A stretch of 64,000 nt of DNA from Caldifarciminota bacterium (GCA_026986775.1 JALSNX010000019.1:45225-109224), one strand, 5' to 3'. Positions 27,552 through 37,902 are shown, numbered from the stretch's first letter. Made by a program: numbers and translations. Notes: generated by a model from the letters alone, not told the origin.

Positions 27552-28034
27552 ATGAAAAGGGCCACCCTTATTCTCCTGGGTATAGCCTTAATCACAGGAT
27601 GTGCACCCCGTAAAGAAGTAATTATTGTAAAGGAAAAACCATCTGAGACCAAAATAGAAAAAGAAAAAAACTTAAGTGATACAACCTCATCTGATACAAC
27701 CGCATATTTTAAGTTTACCCCTGACACAACAGAAAAGAGCGACTCCATCCAGGGGATACCACAGAATGATACCACACAGAGCGTAAAGGTTCGGGGATTC
27801 AGGGTTCAAATCTTTGCCTTCTCATCAAAAGAAAGGGCACAAAAGGCAAAAGAAGAGGCGCAGGAAATACTTTCATTGCCTGTTTATATAGAATATGACC
27901 CTTCAATAGATGGACCATACAAAGTTCGCGTTGGCGATTTCACCTCAAGAGAGGAAGCAGAAAGATACAAGGAAAAGCTCCGCCAGGAAGGCTATCCAGA
28001 CGCATTCATTGTTGAAACCGAGATAAACAGGTAA
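27552..28034 (+). CDS. SPOR-domain lipoprotein
   Basis: Outer- or inner-membrane lipoprotein of 160 residues from the ATG at 27552, one base after the rpmE stop. The signal peptide ends in a lipobox (LITGC, cysteine near residue 17). A Thr/Asp/Ser-rich linker follows, then a C-terminal SPOR domain (FRVQIFAFSS, later YKVRVGDFTSREEAERYKEK). SPOR domains bind glycan strands lacking stem peptides at division sites, so a septal role is likely. Confidence 0.85.
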   Translation: MKRATLILLGIALITGCAPRKEVIIVKEKPSETKIEKEKNLSDTTSSDTTAYFKFTPDTTEKSDSIQGIPQNDTTQSVKVRGFRVQIFAFSSKERAQKAKEEAQEILSLPVYIEYDPSIDGPYKVRVGDFTSREEAERYKEKLRQEGYPDAFIVETEINR

Positions 28035-28035
28035 T

Positions 28036-28638
28036 TTGCACCTTTATCTTGCTACCAATAATCCCGACAAACAGCGGGAAATAACCAGGATACTCTTCCC
28101 ATATCGTATAATCCTGCCAAAAGATGCGGGTATAGAATATCACGCAGAAGAAACAGGTTCATCTTACCTTGAAAATGCACTTATAAAAGCCAGAGCTCTA
28201 TTTTCCCGTGTGAAATCTCCTGTTATTGCAGATGACACAGGCCTTTCATGTGACTTTTTAAATGGAGCTCCCGGGGTCTTCTCAGCAAGATTTGCAGGTG
28301 AAAATGCCACCTACGAATCCAATAGAAAAAAACTTATGGAGCTGGCCAGAAAGTTTCCTGAAACAGAGAGGACGGCTCATTTTATAACAGTGGCAGTGCT
28401 CTATCTTGGTGAGAACGAATATTTTTACTTTGAAGGAAAGGTTGACGGAATAATACTTACCGAAGAACGAGGAGAAGGGGGTTTTGGCTATGATCCTATC
28501 TTTTATTATCCTCCGATGAAAATGACATTTGCAGAGATGTCAGAAGAGGTCAAAAACTCTGTATCGCACAGGTACAGGGCATTCAAAAAACTCAAAGAAT
28601 TTCTGGATAATTTCTATGAAAAGGGCAATCTTTCTTGA
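28036..28638 (+). CDS. rdgB: XTP/dITP diphosphatase (RdgB/HAM1 family)
   Basis: House-cleaning enzyme that hydrolyses non-canonical purine triphosphates (XTP, dITP, ITP) to the monophosphate. The 200-residue protein has LYLATNNPDKQREI at the start, SSYLENALIKA, ADDTGLSCDFLNGAPGVFSAR near 70-90, GEGGFGYDPIFYYP near 152, and the closing SHRYRAFKKL. It begins with a TTG codon at 28036, one base after the upstream stop. Confidence 0.93.
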   Translation: MHLYLATNNPDKQREITRILFPYRIILPKDAGIEYHAEETGSSYLENALIKARALFSRVKSPVIADDTGLSCDFLNGAPGVFSARFAGENATYESNRKKLMELARKFPETERTAHFITVAVLYLGENEYFYFEGKVDGIILTEERGEGGFGYDPIFYYPPMKMTFAEMSEEVKNSVSHRYRAFKKLKEFLDNFYEKGNLS

Positions 28639-29104
28639 CAGAGACGGTACAATAATACGGGAGATGGGATATTTAAACACACCCGAATTCATAAGGTTGA
28701 AAAAAGGTATAATAGAAGGGCTTATCCTTCTCCAAAAAAATGGCTTTTATCTATTTATAGTTACAAATCAATCCGGTGTAAAAAGAGGCTGGGTTTCAAG
28801 AAATCGCGTTATCCGTATAAATAGAACTCTCATTGAATTACTCAAACAACATAAAATATTTATTAAAGATATTGGAGTATGCTTCCATCACCCAAAAGAG
28901 CGGTGCAGATGCAGAAAACCCGAACCATTTATGATATGGAGGCTCCTAAAAAAATATCCTGAGGTGCAAATAGAAGAATCGTACGTTATAGGTGATAAGG
29001 ATTCGGATATTAAACTTGCATTGAACGTGGGTGCAAAAGGTATTAAAGTTTTCTCCCACACAGACTTCAGAAAAGTAGCAACCCAAATACTGAAAGACGG
29101 CTAA
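28616..29104 (+). CDS. HAD phosphatase, GmhB/HisB-N type
   Basis: HAD-IIIA family phosphatase of 162 residues, likely a D,D-heptose 1,7-bisphosphate phosphatase or relative. It has the nucleophile motif FLDRDGTI near residue 6, VTNQSGV, zinc-type cysteines (CFHHPKERCRCRKP near 88-101), and VIGDKDSDI for the last motif. The start at 28616 overlaps rdgB by 23 bp; the frame is open further upstream inside rdgB but the phosphatase fold begins here. A hairpin terminator overlaps its stop. Confidence 0.82.
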   Translation: MKRAIFLDRDGTIIREMGYLNTPEFIRLKKGIIEGLILLQKNGFYLFIVTNQSGVKRGWVSRNRVIRINRTLIELLKQHKIFIKDIGVCFHHPKERCRCRKPEPFMIWRLLKKYPEVQIEESYVIGDKDSDIKLALNVGAKGIKVFSHTDFRKVATQILKDG

Positions 29105-29115
29105 TTACCGTCTTT
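29093..29115 (+). terminator. Stem-loop terminator after the rpmE operon
   Basis: Perfect 8-bp stem AAAGACGG / CCGTCTTT with a 7-nt loop (29101-29107), followed by GATTT. It overlaps the stop of the upstream gene and the -35 region of the next promoter. Confidence 0.6.
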
Positions 29116-29141
29116 GATTTACATCTTCATTGAATTATAAT
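29114..29141 (+). promoter_or_regulatory. Promoter of the folP-htrA-hslU operon, leaderless layout
   Basis: TTGATT (29114-29119), 16-nt spacer, TATAAT (29136-29141), then six bases to ATG 29148. No Shine-Dalgarno fits between. The first message is expected to be leaderless. Confidence 0.55.
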
Positions 29142-29147
29142 GTTACC

Positions 29148-30338
29148 ATGATGTTCACAGTTTTTCTGCTTTTTTCGTGGTTACAACTTCCCATCGCTCC
29201 AGCAGAAAAGGGAGCAATAAGTACACTGGATAATGGAATAAGTCACATGGTGCTATGGTCTGCTGACTCCACATATTTTTATGAAGTATTCAATGGTTCA
29301 AGCACAATGTTTTACGCCGCGCAGGATACAATCGGTATCTTTGATTTATCCTCTTACGACACTATGATTATCTTTGCAAGAAGGTCTTCACCTGACAGTA
29401 TTGAGATCATTCGCTTTGTCAATCTTACACCAGATACTTTCTATACTTTATACGCTCCCCAAAACTGTCATAAGTTACAGCTTTACAATGATGCTCATCT
29501 CCATCCTACTTTTCCCATATGGTATCTTCTCTGCAAAAACGATTCAGGCATTTTTATAACCCACTCCTCTAATTACGGAAGTTCATTTTATCCGTTTGAT
29601 ACTGTGTTAATAGATTCTCAAGTTGATAACTTTGACTTTATGACGTCTGTAAACCAGACCGGAGACCGTGTTCATCTTGTGTACTCAAAAAAAACCAGTG
29701 GCAATAATTATTTATACCTCATTAACGGCTCGTACCCTGCAAGTTTTACGGACACTGTAAAAATAGACAGCATGATACCAGATTCAGGCAATTTCACAAT
29801 CTATGCAATAGGAGACACACTGTTCATTGCTTACGAAAGATACTCATTTGTGGGCTCCGACATTGATCTGTATTTCGTTGTATCTTTTTACGAGGGCGAC
29901 TCCTCAACATTGCAGCCCGGGACTATTTCCGCAACAACACTTACACAGAAATATCCTTTGATAATCCCAGGAAAAGATACTCTTATGGTATTTTTCCTTG
30001 ATATGCAGGGTCAGAATTCAAATAACATTATTAAATCCATTTTTCCTTCTCCTTATACAAACCCGCATAATACAGGCACAATATATGAAGGGAACATTTC
30101 CATAATTAAAGGCGACAGGACATCGCATTTCCCGGCAATTCTCGCTCTTTCCTTTGACGGGTATGCATACTTCATATATGATGATACCTATTCATCGGTA
30201 CAGGAAGCCCATAACTTTAATAAATTTAAAACAAAAAAACACACGGGAATCTATGCAATTGATGGAAGAAGAATAACAGAAAAACCCATCAGAGGACTTT
30301 ATATTAAAAACGGTAAAAAGGTGGTGATATTCAAATGA
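29148..30338 (+). CDS. Secreted protein with type IX-like C-terminal sorting module
   Basis: Exported protein of 396 residues from the ATG at 29148 (an upstream in-frame TTG at 29130 lies before the -10 box). A hydrophobic signal (FTVFLLFSWLQLP) is followed by a strand-rich body without a recognised domain, rich in Asp, Ser, Thr and aromatic residues. The last 30 residues (GIYAIDGRRI, then GLYIKNGKKVVIF) match the compact C-terminal sorting module of Por-type secreted proteins. Probable cell-surface or extracellular protein. Confidence 0.65.
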   Translation: MMFTVFLLFSWLQLPIAPAEKGAISTLDNGISHMVLWSADSTYFYEVFNGSSTMFYAAQDTIGIFDLSSYDTMIIFARRSSPDSIEIIRFVNLTPDTFYTLYAPQNCHKLQLYNDAHLHPTFPIWYLLCKNDSGIFITHSSNYGSSFYPFDTVLIDSQVDNFDFMTSVNQTGDRVHLVYSKKTSGNNYLYLINGSYPASFTDTVKIDSMIPDSGNFTIYAIGDTLFIAYERYSFVGSDIDLYFVVSFYEGDSSTLQPGTISATTLTQKYPLIIPGKDTLMVFFLDMQGQNSNNIIKSIFPSPYTNPHNTGTIYEGNISIIKGDRTSHFPAILALSFDGYAYFIYDDTYSSVQEAHNFNKFKTKKHTGIYAIDGRRITEKPIRGLYIKNGKKVVIFK

Positions 30339-31171
30339 AAACCTTAACTTTTGACCAGAAACCTCTTTTGATGGGGATTTTAAATGTTACTCCCGATTCT
30401 TTCTACGATGGTGGTAGATACGTTGAAACAGGAAATTTAATGGAAAGAATAACAGAACTTATCAAAGAAGGCGCTGATATCATAGATATTGGAGGTGAGT
30501 CTTCAAGACCGGGTGCAGAACCTGTTCCAGCGGAAGAGGAACTTAGAAGGGTTAAATCTGCACTTTCGCTCATAGACACTGATAAATACAGTGTCTCGGT
30601 TGATACATACAAAGCCCGGGTTGCCGAAGAGGCACTGAAAAACGGAGCCATTATTATAAATGATATATCAGGAATGCGTTTTGATAGTGATATGGTTCAT
30701 GTTGTAAAGGAATTTGAGTCATATATCGTTATCATGCACATGAAAGGGACTCCACGTGATATGCAAAAGAATCCTGAATACAAAAACGTTGTAAGGGAAA
30801 TAAAAGAGTTTTTTGAAGAGCGTATTGATTTTGCTCTTTCACATGGCATAAAAAAAGATAGAATTATACTTGATCCCGGAATTGGTTTTGGAAAAAGACC
30901 GGAGCACAATATTGAAATACTGCTTCACATAGACGAATTCAAAAAACTGGGATATCCTGTACTTATAGGGCACTCCAGAAAATCAATTATAGGGTATTTA
31001 ACCGGTAGAGAAAATCCGGAAGATCGTCTGTGGGGCACTCTCGCAATTTCCTCATACCTTGTAATGAAAAACGTTGACATTATCAGGGTGCATGACATAG
31101 CTCCCCACAGGGATATTCTGAACTCTCTGAGAATTTTTATAAACATTGACAATTCAGGCAAAATCACGTAA
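30335..31171 (+). CDS. folP: Dihydropteroate synthase
   Basis: Condenses para-aminobenzoate with 6-hydroxymethyl-dihydropterin diphosphate in folate synthesis. The 278-residue protein has both signature motifs: MGILNVTPDSFYDGG near residue 13 and IDIGGESSRPGA near 50, plus LDPGIGFGK near 180 and IGHSRKS near 213. It overlaps the upstream secreted-protein gene by 4 bp. folC lies about 18 kb away in this window. Confidence 0.95.
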   Translation: MKTLTFDQKPLLMGILNVTPDSFYDGGRYVETGNLMERITELIKEGADIIDIGGESSRPGAEPVPAEEELRRVKSALSLIDTDKYSVSVDTYKARVAEEALKNGAIIINDISGMRFDSDMVHVVKEFESYIVIMHMKGTPRDMQKNPEYKNVVREIKEFFEERIDFALSHGIKKDRIILDPGIGFGKRPEHNIEILLHIDEFKKLGYPVLIGHSRKSIIGYLTGRENPEDRLWGTLAISSYLVMKNVDIIRVHDIAPHRDILNSLRIFINIDNSGKIT

Positions 31172-31198
31172 ATAAAATACCACAAGAAGGAGGATATA

Positions 31199-32035
31199 AT
31201 GAAAAAATTATCTTTCGTAATTTCCATCCTGTTACTTTCAGGATGTTCAAAAACGTTTATCAAAAAGCCCTTGACCTTTACCACATTATTTGTACCGGGA
31301 GAAACTACCTATTACAAAATGCATATTGAACGTACCATAACAATACACGAGGGCGACAGTATAAGAAACTACATTATGAAATACAACCTTAAGTTAAAAG
31401 AAACCGTATCTGAAGTATCCAGTCAGTTTATAACATTAAACCTGAATATACTTTCAGCATCAGGAGGAGTGACACACAATGGTGAGGATTTTGCTACCGG
31501 AGTTTTTGATAACCTGAAGGGGCATACAATAACCGTTCGTCTTACTCCCGATGGCTCTATTGCTGATATTAGAGGCACAGAAAAAATACCCACGCTTCAG
31601 GGAACAGGTGCAGAAATCTTAAGCGACATGGAGATTTTTTCCTTTCTGTATGATTATATTAAGCCCGGAGCTCTGAAACCAGCAGAGATATATAGAAAGG
31701 AAACCAGAACAGGTAGCAAGGTTTATAGATATGAAGGTATAGATAAAACAAAAAGCATGGGAGATGCGGCGTATATAACCTTTACAGGGAATTTTGATAC
31801 AGAAGATGCTGGATACCGCGGGACTTACCCGTACAAAAGAATTACAAAGGGTTCTGCTTCAGGAGCTATATATCATCTGTTAAAAGATGGAAGATTAGTG
31901 GAAGGATGGGAAAAATTCAAAATTAAGGATAATTATATTTTTCCGGGATACCGTAAATTAAACAAGGAGGTGATTGTATATACGGAGTTGAGAGTGTCCA
32001 GGGCTCAGAAAACAGGAGGTGAGAAACATGAATAG
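31199..32035 (+). CDS. Lipoprotein, unknown
   Basis: Protein of 278 residues with a signal peptide ending in a lipobox (LLLSGC, cysteine near 17). The body is strand-rich, with HTITVRLTPDGSIADIRG in the middle, resembling loosely the DUF-type lipoproteins that bind nothing known. AAGGAGG lies just before the ATG. Its stop overlaps the htrA start. Context with a periplasmic protease suggests envelope function; nothing firmer can be said. Confidence 0.7.
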   Translation: MKKLSFVISILLLSGCSKTFIKKPLTFTTLFVPGETTYYKMHIERTITIHEGDSIRNYIMKYNLKLKETVSEVSSQFITLNLNILSASGGVTHNGEDFATGVFDNLKGHTITVRLTPDGSIADIRGTEKIPTLQGTGAEILSDMEIFSFLYDYIKPGALKPAEIYRKETRTGSKVYRYEGIDKTKSMGDAAYITFTGNFDTEDAGYRGTYPYKRITKGSASGAIYHLLKDGRLVEGWEKFKIKDNYIFPGYRKLNKEVIVYTELRVSRAQKTGGEKHE

Positions 32036-33566
32036 GGAGCAGAAATGGATAGCAGGCACATCCCTATTTGTAATAGGGATAGTGGTGGGTCTCATACTCT
32101 CAGCAAGACTGAATCTAACCCCGAGACTGCATAGCGAGGATACTGCCAGCATAAAAGCACAGGTGCCCCTCGTAAATACAGAAGGACACAGTCCGTTTAC
32201 CAAAATAGCAGAACTGGCCATGCCAGCAGTGGTAAATATCTCTGCCGAGCACATTATAAAACAACCCGGCGGGCAGTTTCCCACACCATTTGATGATTTC
32301 TTCAAAAAATTCTTTGGAGAAGAGGCTCCTCAGTTCAAAATGCCACCAAGAGAATTTAAAGAAAGGTCTTTAGGGTCTGGTTTTATTTTCAAGAAAGATG
32401 GGAAGTTTTACTATATAATGACGAACAATCATGTTATCAGAAATGCTGATAAAATAATTGTTAAACTTTCCGATAAAAAGATACTCAAAGGCGATAAAGT
32501 TAAAGTAGTTGGAACTGACCCCAGAACAGATGTGGCTGTTCTAAAGATAGAATACTCCGGCGACCTTCCTGTACTTCGTCTCGGCAATTCTGATAGTATT
32601 CAGGTGGGTGATTGGGCCATTGCCATTGGTAATCCCTTTGGTCTTGACAGAACATTGACAGTAGGCGTTATAAGCGCAAAGGGTCGCTCTGGGATACCAC
32701 TCCCTCAGGGACCTGATTACCAGGACTTCATACAGACAGATGCTGCCATTAACCCTGGAAACTCAGGTGGTCCTCTTTTGAATATACGTGGTGAGGTTAT
32801 TGGGATGAACACAGCAATAACTTCACCTTCAGGAGGATTTGTGGGAATTGGTTTTGCTGTTCCTATTAATACTGCAAAATGGGTTGCAGAACAGTTGATT
32901 AAACACGGAAAGGTGTCAAGAGGCTATATGGGTATAAGGCCACAGCCAGTTGATGAGAACCTGGCAAAGGCATACGGTCTTAAAAAACCCTATGGCGTTC
33001 TGGTTGCAGAAGTTCTGGATGAAACACCAGCGCAGAAAGCAGGCCTTAAAGAAGGCGATATTATTCTTGAATATAACGGCAAAAAGGTTACAGACCTGCA
33101 GGAATTCAGACTTATGGTGGCAGAAACTCCTCCCGGAACAAAGGTTACATTGAAGGTAATAAGTCCAGATGGGAAAACAAGAAAAGTGACTATGAAACTG
33201 GCTGAATATCCCGAAAATGAAAAAACTGCAACATCCAGTGGTGCTCAGGAAGAAAAAGTAGAACCTGGCAAGGTAAAATGGGCAGGTCTTACTGTGGTTG
33301 ACGCCCGTTCAGATGAAGCTAAAAGACTTGGATTTGCTGCAGAAGAGGGCGTAGTGGTGATAGAAGTTAAACCCGGTTCCCCTGCTGACGACGCTGGATT
33401 CCTGAAAGGTGATGTGATTGTTAAAGTGGGAACAAATACAGTAAAAGGTCTTGAGAGTTTCAAACGCGCCATGAAGAAGTATAAACACTCAAAGAAACCA
33501 GTTGTAGTAAAGATTCTGAGAAACCACATGCCCATGTTCCTGGGTTTTAGTCCGGAGGGTGGATGA
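32028..33566 (+). CDS. HtrA/DegP-type serine protease with two PDZ domains
   Basis: Periplasmic protease/chaperone of 512 residues, membrane-anchored by an N-terminal helix (about 8-25). Catalytic triad: H135 (NNHVI), D168 (RTDVAVL), S246 (GNSGGPL). Two PDZ domains follow (about 300-390 and 415-505), the first with YGVLVAEVLDETPAQKAGL and the second with GVVVIEVKPGSPADDAGF. The ATG at 32028 is chosen because AGGAGG lies eight bases upstream; a GTG nine bases earlier overlaps that site. Confidence 0.94.
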   Translation: MNREQKWIAGTSLFVIGIVVGLILSARLNLTPRLHSEDTASIKAQVPLVNTEGHSPFTKIAELAMPAVVNISAEHIIKQPGGQFPTPFDDFFKKFFGEEAPQFKMPPREFKERSLGSGFIFKKDGKFYYIMTNNHVIRNADKIIVKLSDKKILKGDKVKVVGTDPRTDVAVLKIEYSGDLPVLRLGNSDSIQVGDWAIAIGNPFGLDRTLTVGVISAKGRSGIPLPQGPDYQDFIQTDAAINPGNSGGPLLNIRGEVIGMNTAITSPSGGFVGIGFAVPINTAKWVAEQLIKHGKVSRGYMGIRPQPVDENLAKAYGLKKPYGVLVAEVLDETPAQKAGLKEGDIILEYNGKKVTDLQEFRLMVAETPPGTKVTLKVISPDGKTRKVTMKLAEYPENEKTATSSGAQEEKVEPGKVKWAGLTVVDARSDEAKRLGFAAEEGVVVIEVKPGSPADDAGFLKGDVIVKVGTNTVKGLESFKRAMKKYKHSKKPVVVKILRNHMPMFLGFSPEGG

Positions 33567-36500
33567 TGAAAAGGGTTTTTCTCATTCTACTAATCATTAT
33601 CACCTCAGCAAAGGCAGATATGCTTGTCAGGGTTCCCCTTCCCCGAAAGGGGAACCTTCGCATTTTCAGAAGGTTTTCAGTTGTAGATGTTTCAAATGAC
33701 TCCGTAACACTGTACATAAAGGATTCAGAGTTGAACAGTTTAAAAGATATGGGACTTGATGTTCAGATTATCATTTCTGACATCAAAAAATATACACAGG
33801 AACGGATAAAAAGGACCACTAAAGTGGATACATCCTTAACCATGCACTATCATTCTTACAGTGAAATAATCGCAATAATGGACTCAATAGCACAGGCCAA
33901 TTCAGACATTGTAAGGTTGGACACAATAGGCTACTCAGTTGATGGAAGATTACTGCTTGCTGCAAAAGTATCAGATAATCCGAACGTAAAGGAGGATGAA
34001 GCAGAGGTACGAATAGTGGGATGTCATCACGGAAACGAATGGCCAAGTGCAGAAATACCACTTTACCTTTTGGCCTACCTCACTGAAGAATACAATAATG
34101 ACCCTTATATTACAAACCTTGTTAACAATAGAGAAATCTGGATTCTACCCATGCTCAATCCGGATGGCCATGAAGCACAAACAAGATACAATTCAAATGG
34201 CATAGATTTAAACAGAAACTATGGTTACATGTGGACGGGAGATGGTGGAGATAATATGCCATATGGCCAGCCTGAAACAGATGCCATGTATAGATGGAGT
34301 CAGAGGGAGAACTTCACAATGGGACTTACATACCATACCTACCATCCTGCAGTGAATTACATATGGAATTATTCTCCTGACCATGTACCCGATAGTAATC
34401 TTGTGGTTACATATGCACAGATGTATGGAGACTCTACAGCAGCGTATGGTGATGCTTATTGGGTAACCGAAGGGTATGCATGGTATCAAACTTATGGTGA
34501 TTTGAATGATTATTCAATGGGCATAGACGGCATTAACGATGTTACAATAGAGTTGTGCCACGAATTTGTGCCTCCTGATACTGAACTGGACACCACCTGG
34601 AAAATAAATAGAGGGGCAATTATAGCATTCATAAATAAAGCCGGTCAGGGTATTCACGGTTATGTCATAGACAGTCTGAGTGGAGATACCATTAAAGAAG
34701 CTGTTATATATGGCATAGAAAGAGACTGGCCGGTTTTCACAGACCCTGAAACTGGTGACTATTTTCTTCCCACACTGGCAGGAACTTACAGTATTAAAGT
34801 GTGGGCAAATGGTTATGAAACAAAGACGATAAATAATATAACTGTGCAGGAAGATTCATCCGTTAAACTTGATATCTATCTTGTACCATCAAACGGTTAC
34901 TATATATACAAACCTGTGGCTGTAGCTATTGACAGAGAAAGTACACCAGTTATAAAACCACATATTCCATCTATATTAGGCGCACCAGATGGAAATTTTG
35001 TTTCTCTGAACGATACAGGCTGGGTAATTGTTGATATGGGTGAAAATACACCTGTAACAGGTGCATTCACCGTTTATGAGGGAGACGATGGATATCCAGA
35101 TGAACATTTCAAAGTTTACGGCTCCAATAATTATAAGGGACCCTGGACATATATAGGAGAGGGCTATGGAACAACGACATTATCTCTGAGTGGAAGTGGG
35201 CTCTCATCTGCACGGTATCTAAAAATTCAGGATGCAGGAGGCAATCCTTCAGGTGGAGCAATTGCTGGTTTTGACCTTGATGCTGTGGAAAATATAAGGA
35301 CAAATGCTCCTTTCGTTATACTCACAGGAGACAGCATAAATGATACCTCTGGCATAATTAACGGTAGCCTTGACCCCAATGATGCAGGTTACATAATACT
35401 TGCATACAAAAACGTTGGTACAGAACCTGCATATAATGTTAGAGTCTGGTTGACATCTCTTTCCAATGATATTGCAGTTTCGGAAGATACTGTTTTAATA
35501 GATACCATAAACACGGGCACCACCGTATATCCAGAAATACAGTTTACCGTATCTCCTTCAACTCCACCGGCAACAGATGTAATACTGGTAGCATATTGCG
35601 AGTACGATACAACACTCAGGGAGGATACTCTGCGATACACCGTTGGTGCTCCTGATTCAACATGGGTAATGGGTCCTGATGCCTATGGTTACTATGCCTA
35701 TGACAGACTGGATACCTCATATACTGAGTGGGAAAGTTTTTCCTTTACAGACATTCAGGGTGTAGGTACAGGACTCTCCATGGGAGATGAAACCGTCCAG
35801 GAAGTATCACTTCCATTCACATTCAAATATTACGGAAGTTCCTATAATACTGTTTACATCTCTTCCAACGGCTGGATGAGTTTAATTCAGCCATCAGGCG
35901 CACATTACACAAATGACCAGATTCCAAATGCAAATGACCCACATGGGGTTATTGCACCCCTATGGGATGATTACGACCCATCTGTTGCTGGTAATGTTTA
36001 TTACTACAACGATACACTTCACCATCAATTCATTATAGAATGGGCAGGAGTACCACGGTACGATAACAATAATGAAATCCTGACCTTTGAGGTAATACTC
36101 AGAGACCCTGCATACTACCCTACTCTTACGGGAGATGGAGAGATCATATTTGTATATCAGAGACTTGACAACACTACCTCTGCCACAGTTGGAATAGAAT
36201 CCACAGACGATAACACGGGTCTGGAATATTTATACAACGGCTCGTACAGTGATAAGGCAGCTGTTTTAATTCCAGATGGATTTATAAAGTTTACCACTGA
36301 TACGCCAGAAGTAAACTTCATAAGAGAAGTTAAAAAACAGAGCGTTCCCCGCATATATATGCCATCCTTAATCTTTAATCAGAAAACCTTTATGTCCATA
36401 ACACTTAATCAACCGGAAAATGTCCAAATAAAAATTTATGATATCACAGGCAGGGTTGCTAACAGTCACAGCCTTTTACTCCACAAAGGCTTAAACAGGG

Positions 36501-36592
36501 TAGAACTCTCAAACAAATTCAAAAGAGGAATTTATTTTGTAGAAATCAAGGGAAAATCATGGGAATATCGGAAAAAGATTATAGTGCTCTGA
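33563..36592 (+). CDS. Secreted M14 zinc carboxypeptidase with C-terminal sorting module
   Basis: Extracellular metallopeptidase of 1009 residues. After a signal peptide and propeptide, the M14 domain spans about 95-355: zinc ligands H156 and E159 (HHGNE), substrate Arg R218 (LNRNY), the third zinc His in LTYHTYH (about 258), and catalytic E330 (VTIELCHE). A carboxypeptidase-regulatory-like domain follows (about 362-435), then strand-rich modules, and a Por-type sorting module at the end (IKIYDITGRV, GIYFVEIKGK). It overlaps htrA by 4 bp and hslU by 34 bp. Confidence 0.9.
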   Translation: MMKRVFLILLIIITSAKADMLVRVPLPRKGNLRIFRRFSVVDVSNDSVTLYIKDSELNSLKDMGLDVQIIISDIKKYTQERIKRTTKVDTSLTMHYHSYSEIIAIMDSIAQANSDIVRLDTIGYSVDGRLLLAAKVSDNPNVKEDEAEVRIVGCHHGNEWPSAEIPLYLLAYLTEEYNNDPYITNLVNNREIWILPMLNPDGHEAQTRYNSNGIDLNRNYGYMWTGDGGDNMPYGQPETDAMYRWSQRENFTMGLTYHTYHPAVNYIWNYSPDHVPDSNLVVTYAQMYGDSTAAYGDAYWVTEGYAWYQTYGDLNDYSMGIDGINDVTIELCHEFVPPDTELDTTWKINRGAIIAFINKAGQGIHGYVIDSLSGDTIKEAVIYGIERDWPVFTDPETGDYFLPTLAGTYSIKVWANGYETKTINNITVQEDSSVKLDIYLVPSNGYYIYKPVAVAIDRESTPVIKPHIPSILGAPDGNFVSLNDTGWVIVDMGENTPVTGAFTVYEGDDGYPDEHFKVYGSNNYKGPWTYIGEGYGTTTLSLSGSGLSSARYLKIQDAGGNPSGGAIAGFDLDAVENIRTNAPFVILTGDSINDTSGIINGSLDPNDAGYIILAYKNVGTEPAYNVRVWLTSLSNDIAVSEDTVLIDTINTGTTVYPEIQFTVSPSTPPATDVILVAYCEYDTTLREDTLRYTVGAPDSTWVMGPDAYGYYAYDRLDTSYTEWESFSFTDIQGVGTGLSMGDETVQEVSLPFTFKYYGSSYNTVYISSNGWMSLIQPSGAHYTNDQIPNANDPHGVIAPLWDDYDPSVAGNVYYYNDTLHHQFIIEWAGVPRYDNNNEILTFEVILRDPAYYPTLTGDGEIIFVYQRLDNTTSATVGIESTDDNTGLEYLYNGSYSDKAAVLIPDGFIKFTTDTPEVNFIREVKKQSVPRIYMPSLIFNQKTFMSITLNQPENVQIKIYDITGRVANSHSLLLHKGLNRVELSNKFKRGIYFVEIKGKSWEYRKKIIVL

Positions 36593-37902
36593 CACCGAAG
36601 CGTATTGTAGAGGAACTTTCACGGTTTGTTATAGGACAGGATGAAGCGAAAAAAATGGTAGCTATTGCCATAAGAAACCGATGGCGTAGATTACGGGTAC
36701 CTTCTGATTTTCAAAAAGAGATAACCCCTAACAACATAATAATGATAGGTCCAACTGGCGTTGGTAAAACCGAGATAGCAAGAAGACTTGCAGCACTTAT
36801 AAAGGCACCTTTTGTGAAGGTTGAAGCCACCAAATATACAGAAGTGGGATATGTGGGAAGAAATGTAGAGTCCATGATTCGTGACCTTATGGAGGCAGGT
36901 ATATCCCTTGTGAAAAGGGAAATGATGGAGCAGGTGAAAAAGAAAGCGGAAAAAGATGTAGCCCGAATCCTCTTAAAAGAACTTTATCCTCATGTACCCC
37001 CTGATGAGTCCAACGAATCCTATGTAAAACTGAGGGAAATGCTATTTGAAGGAAAATTTGATGATAAAGAAGTGGAAATAGAAATTGAGGAAACTGCAAC
37101 CCCTCCCATGTTCGGTGTGATAGGCGCAGGATTTGAACCTGGCATAGATATTGAAGGACTTGATCTGCCTGACCCCATCAAGAATCTCTTCCCAAAAAGG
37201 CGAAAGAGAAAGACTATGAAGGTTCAGGACGCTAAAAAACTACTTCTGGAAAAAGAGGCGGAAAAGTACATAGACCAGGAAAAACTTAAAGATGAAGCAC
37301 GGGAAAGGGTGGAAGAAAGTGGAATTGTATTTATAGACGAGTTTGACAAGATCGTTGGGGCCGATGGACACACAGGACCGGACGTGTCAAGAAGTGGCGT
37401 GCAGCGCGACCTCCTGCCCATAGTGGAGGGTACGACAGTTGCAACAAAATACGGTCCTATAAAGACGGACCACATACTTTTTATCGCAGCCGGTGCATTC
37501 ACACAGCACAGTCCATCAGATTTAATCCCTGAATTGCAGGGGAGATTTCCCATAAGAGTTGAACTTTCTTCCCTTGGAGAAAAAGAGTTTTACAGAATAC
37601 TCACGGAAACGGAAACTTCACTCATAAGACAGTACACGGCATTACTTGCATCTGAAGGTGTTGAGCTTAAATTTACGGATGGTGCTATAAGAAAAATTGC
37701 ATACTATGCGAATCTGGCAAATGAAATGATGGAAGACCTTGGTGCAAGGCGGCTCCATACGGTAATGGCCAAGATACTTGAAGACTATCTGTTTGAGGTG
37801 CCCGATAATAACGTGAGAAAAATCACAATTACCGCAAGAAACGTAGAATCAAAATTAGCTAAATTCATACAAAATGAAGACTTATCAAGGTACATACTAT
37901 GA
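36559..37902 (+). CDS. hslU: HslU (ClpY) ATPase subunit
   Basis: AAA+ unfoldase of the HslUV protease, 447 residues (usual length). Walker A GPTGVGKT at 64-71, pore loop GYVG at 97-100, an I-domain insert about 110-245, Walker B FIDEFDK near 255, and the canonical C-terminus DLSRYIL that docks into HslV. The protease subunit hslV, normally next to it, is not in this window. The start lies inside the 3' end of the carboxypeptidase gene. Confidence 0.96.
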   Translation: MGISEKDYSALTPKRIVEELSRFVIGQDEAKKMVAIAIRNRWRRLRVPSDFQKEITPNNIIMIGPTGVGKTEIARRLAALIKAPFVKVEATKYTEVGYVGRNVESMIRDLMEAGISLVKREMMEQVKKKAEKDVARILLKELYPHVPPDESNESYVKLREMLFEGKFDDKEVEIEIEETATPPMFGVIGAGFEPGIDIEGLDLPDPIKNLFPKRRKRKTMKVQDAKKLLLEKEAEKYIDQEKLKDEARERVEESGIVFIDEFDKIVGADGHTGPDVSRSGVQRDLLPIVEGTTVATKYGPIKTDHILFIAAGAFTQHSPSDLIPELQGRFPIRVELSSLGEKEFYRILTETETSLIRQYTALLASEGVELKFTDGAIRKIAYYANLANEMMEDLGARRLHTVMAKILEDYLFEVPDNNVRKITITARNVESKLAKFIQNEDLSRYIL